Of a DNA stretch of 64,000 nt, positions 63,496 through 64,000 are shown piece after piece (position 1 is the first letter of the stretch; each line of letters starts with the position of its first letter). The translations under genes were made by a program, and so were the position numbers. The DNA lies in the NCBI RefSeq assembly GCF_029893585.1, contig NZ_JARXYX010000035.1, positions 1 to 64,000 on the forward strand, written 5' to 3'. The DNA is from Streptomyces sp. LBL. Its GTDB lineage: Bacteria > Actinomycetota > Actinomycetes > Streptomycetales > Streptomycetaceae. Under the pieces are notes generated by a model, which saw nothing but the letters and a program-made list of their open reading frames with translations, ran no database searches and was not told where the DNA came from.

Positions 63496-64000
63496 GTGGC
63501 GTCCAATGTCAATCCCACCGTCCGGCGGCGCCGGCTGGGCCAGGAGCTGCGCCGACTCCGCGAGCTCAGGGGCATGACGGCCGAGGAGGTCGCCGAGCGA
63601 CTGCTGGTGTCGCAGTCGAAGATCAGCCGTCTGGAGAACGGGCGGCGCAGCATCAGCCAGCGCGACGTGCGTGATCTCTGCGGGGTCTACGAGGTCGAGG
63701 ATCGGCGCGTCGTCGAGTCGCTGATGCAGATGGCCAAGGATTCGCGGCAACAGGGCTGGTGGCACGCGTTCGGGGACATCCCGTACAGCGTCTACATCGG
63801 TCTGGAGACCGACGCGGAATCGCTCAGGGTCTACGAGCCCCAGATCATCACCGGCCTGCTGCAGACCCGCGCCTATGCCGAGGCCATCATCAGAGGCGGT
63901 TCGCCGGAGACCTCGGACACCGAGATCGACAAGCGCGCGAAGGTCCGGCTGCGGCGGCAGGATCGTATCGCCCTTGAGGGGGAGCCGCTCAGGTTGTGGG
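63496..64000 (+). CDS. XRE-family regulator with DUF5753 domain, C-terminus beyond the window
   Basis: The visible 168 residues contain an N-terminal XRE helix-turn-helix (RRRRLGQELRRLRELRGMTAEEVAERLLVSQSKISRLENGRR, residues 10-51). The start of a DUF5753 effector domain follows (GWWHAFGDIPYSVYIGLETDAESLRVYEPQIITGLLQTRAYAEAIIR). The GTG at 63496 follows GGAGG. This is what the truncated copy at 43338 looks like when intact. It resembles the regulator I recall next to the conserved carboxypeptidase/GPP34 pair in S. coelicolor. Its target is unknown. Confidence 0.9.
   Translation, partial: MASNVNPTVRRRRLGQELRRLRELRGMTAEEVAERLLVSQSKISRLENGRRSISQRDVRDLCGVYEVEDRRVVESLMQMAKDSRQQGWWHAFGDIPYSVYIGLETDAESLRVYEPQIITGLLQTRAYAEAIIRGGSPETSDTEIDKRAKVRLRRQDRIALEGEPLRLW

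Overview
The window is about 71-73% GC by eye. It has GTG/TTG starts, 4-nt GTGA/ATGA stop-start overlaps, DUF397/DUF5753 regulator families and an afsK/afsS/afsR locus, so it comes from a Streptomyces chromosome. The gene order afsK, small secreted protein, afsS, afsR, PHP hydrolase, LLM oxidoreductase, fbiC, then D,D-carboxypeptidase, GPP34 protein and XRE regulator looks like the conserved core arrangement around S. coelicolor SCO4421-SCO4441. That numbering is from memory and was not checked.

Layout. 1-2.4 kb: two IPT/TIG-domain proteins. 2.4-20.5 kb: a block of catabolic genes (cyclase-type hydrolase, SDR, two acyl-CoA dehydrogenases, Zn-alcohol dehydrogenase, flavin reductase, crotonase, NDP-forming CoA ligase, FMO-like monooxygenase, DoxX, DUF35, F420-type reductase, thiolase-like protein), mixed with an MFS transporter, a GlxA-type regulator with an internal deletion and two GNATs. 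20.7-26.6 kb: PNPOx-like protein, a TetR regulator, a VOC protein, the AfsK kinase and a secreted protein. 26.7-30.8 kb: a second catabolic cluster (crotonase, DUF35, thiolase, FadD3-like CoA ligase). 31-34.6 kb: AfsS and AfsR. 34.8-42.4 kb: a third cluster (amidohydrolase, LLM, SDR, LLM, D-aminoacylase-like, aldehyde dehydrogenase). 42.5-44.1 kb: a toxin-antitoxin pair and the scar of a deletion that joined two truncated regulatory genes. 44.2-49.5 kb: PHP hydrolase, LLM and FbiC (F420 chromophore synthesis). 49.7-64 kb: mainly housekeeping or hypothetical genes, with one more catabolic pair (SDR plus an unknown two-domain protein).

Main finding. A 15-bp near-palindrome, consensus CTGACGNNNCGTCAG, occurs 15 times (3454 to 56443) and almost only just upstream of the catabolic genes, including those split off on both sides of afsK/afsS/afsR. 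A sixteenth, degenerate copy overlaps the start codon of the TetR gene at 21676-22323. I infer a TetR-controlled regulon of acyl-CoA, retro-aldol (thiolase plus DUF35) and F420/flavin chemistry. The FadD3-like ligase and thiolase/DUF35 pair suggest breakdown of a polycyclic or isoprenoid acid, but no ring-cleavage dioxygenase is visible and the substrate is unknown.

The window is also very rich in short tandem repeats (4-33 bp units) in intergenic DNA, and in low-complexity expansions inside proteins (AfsS, AfsR N-terminus, DUF35 tail, GNAT tail, D,D-carboxypeptidase N-terminus). No rRNA, tRNA, CRISPR array, insertion sequence or biosynthetic megasynthase was seen.
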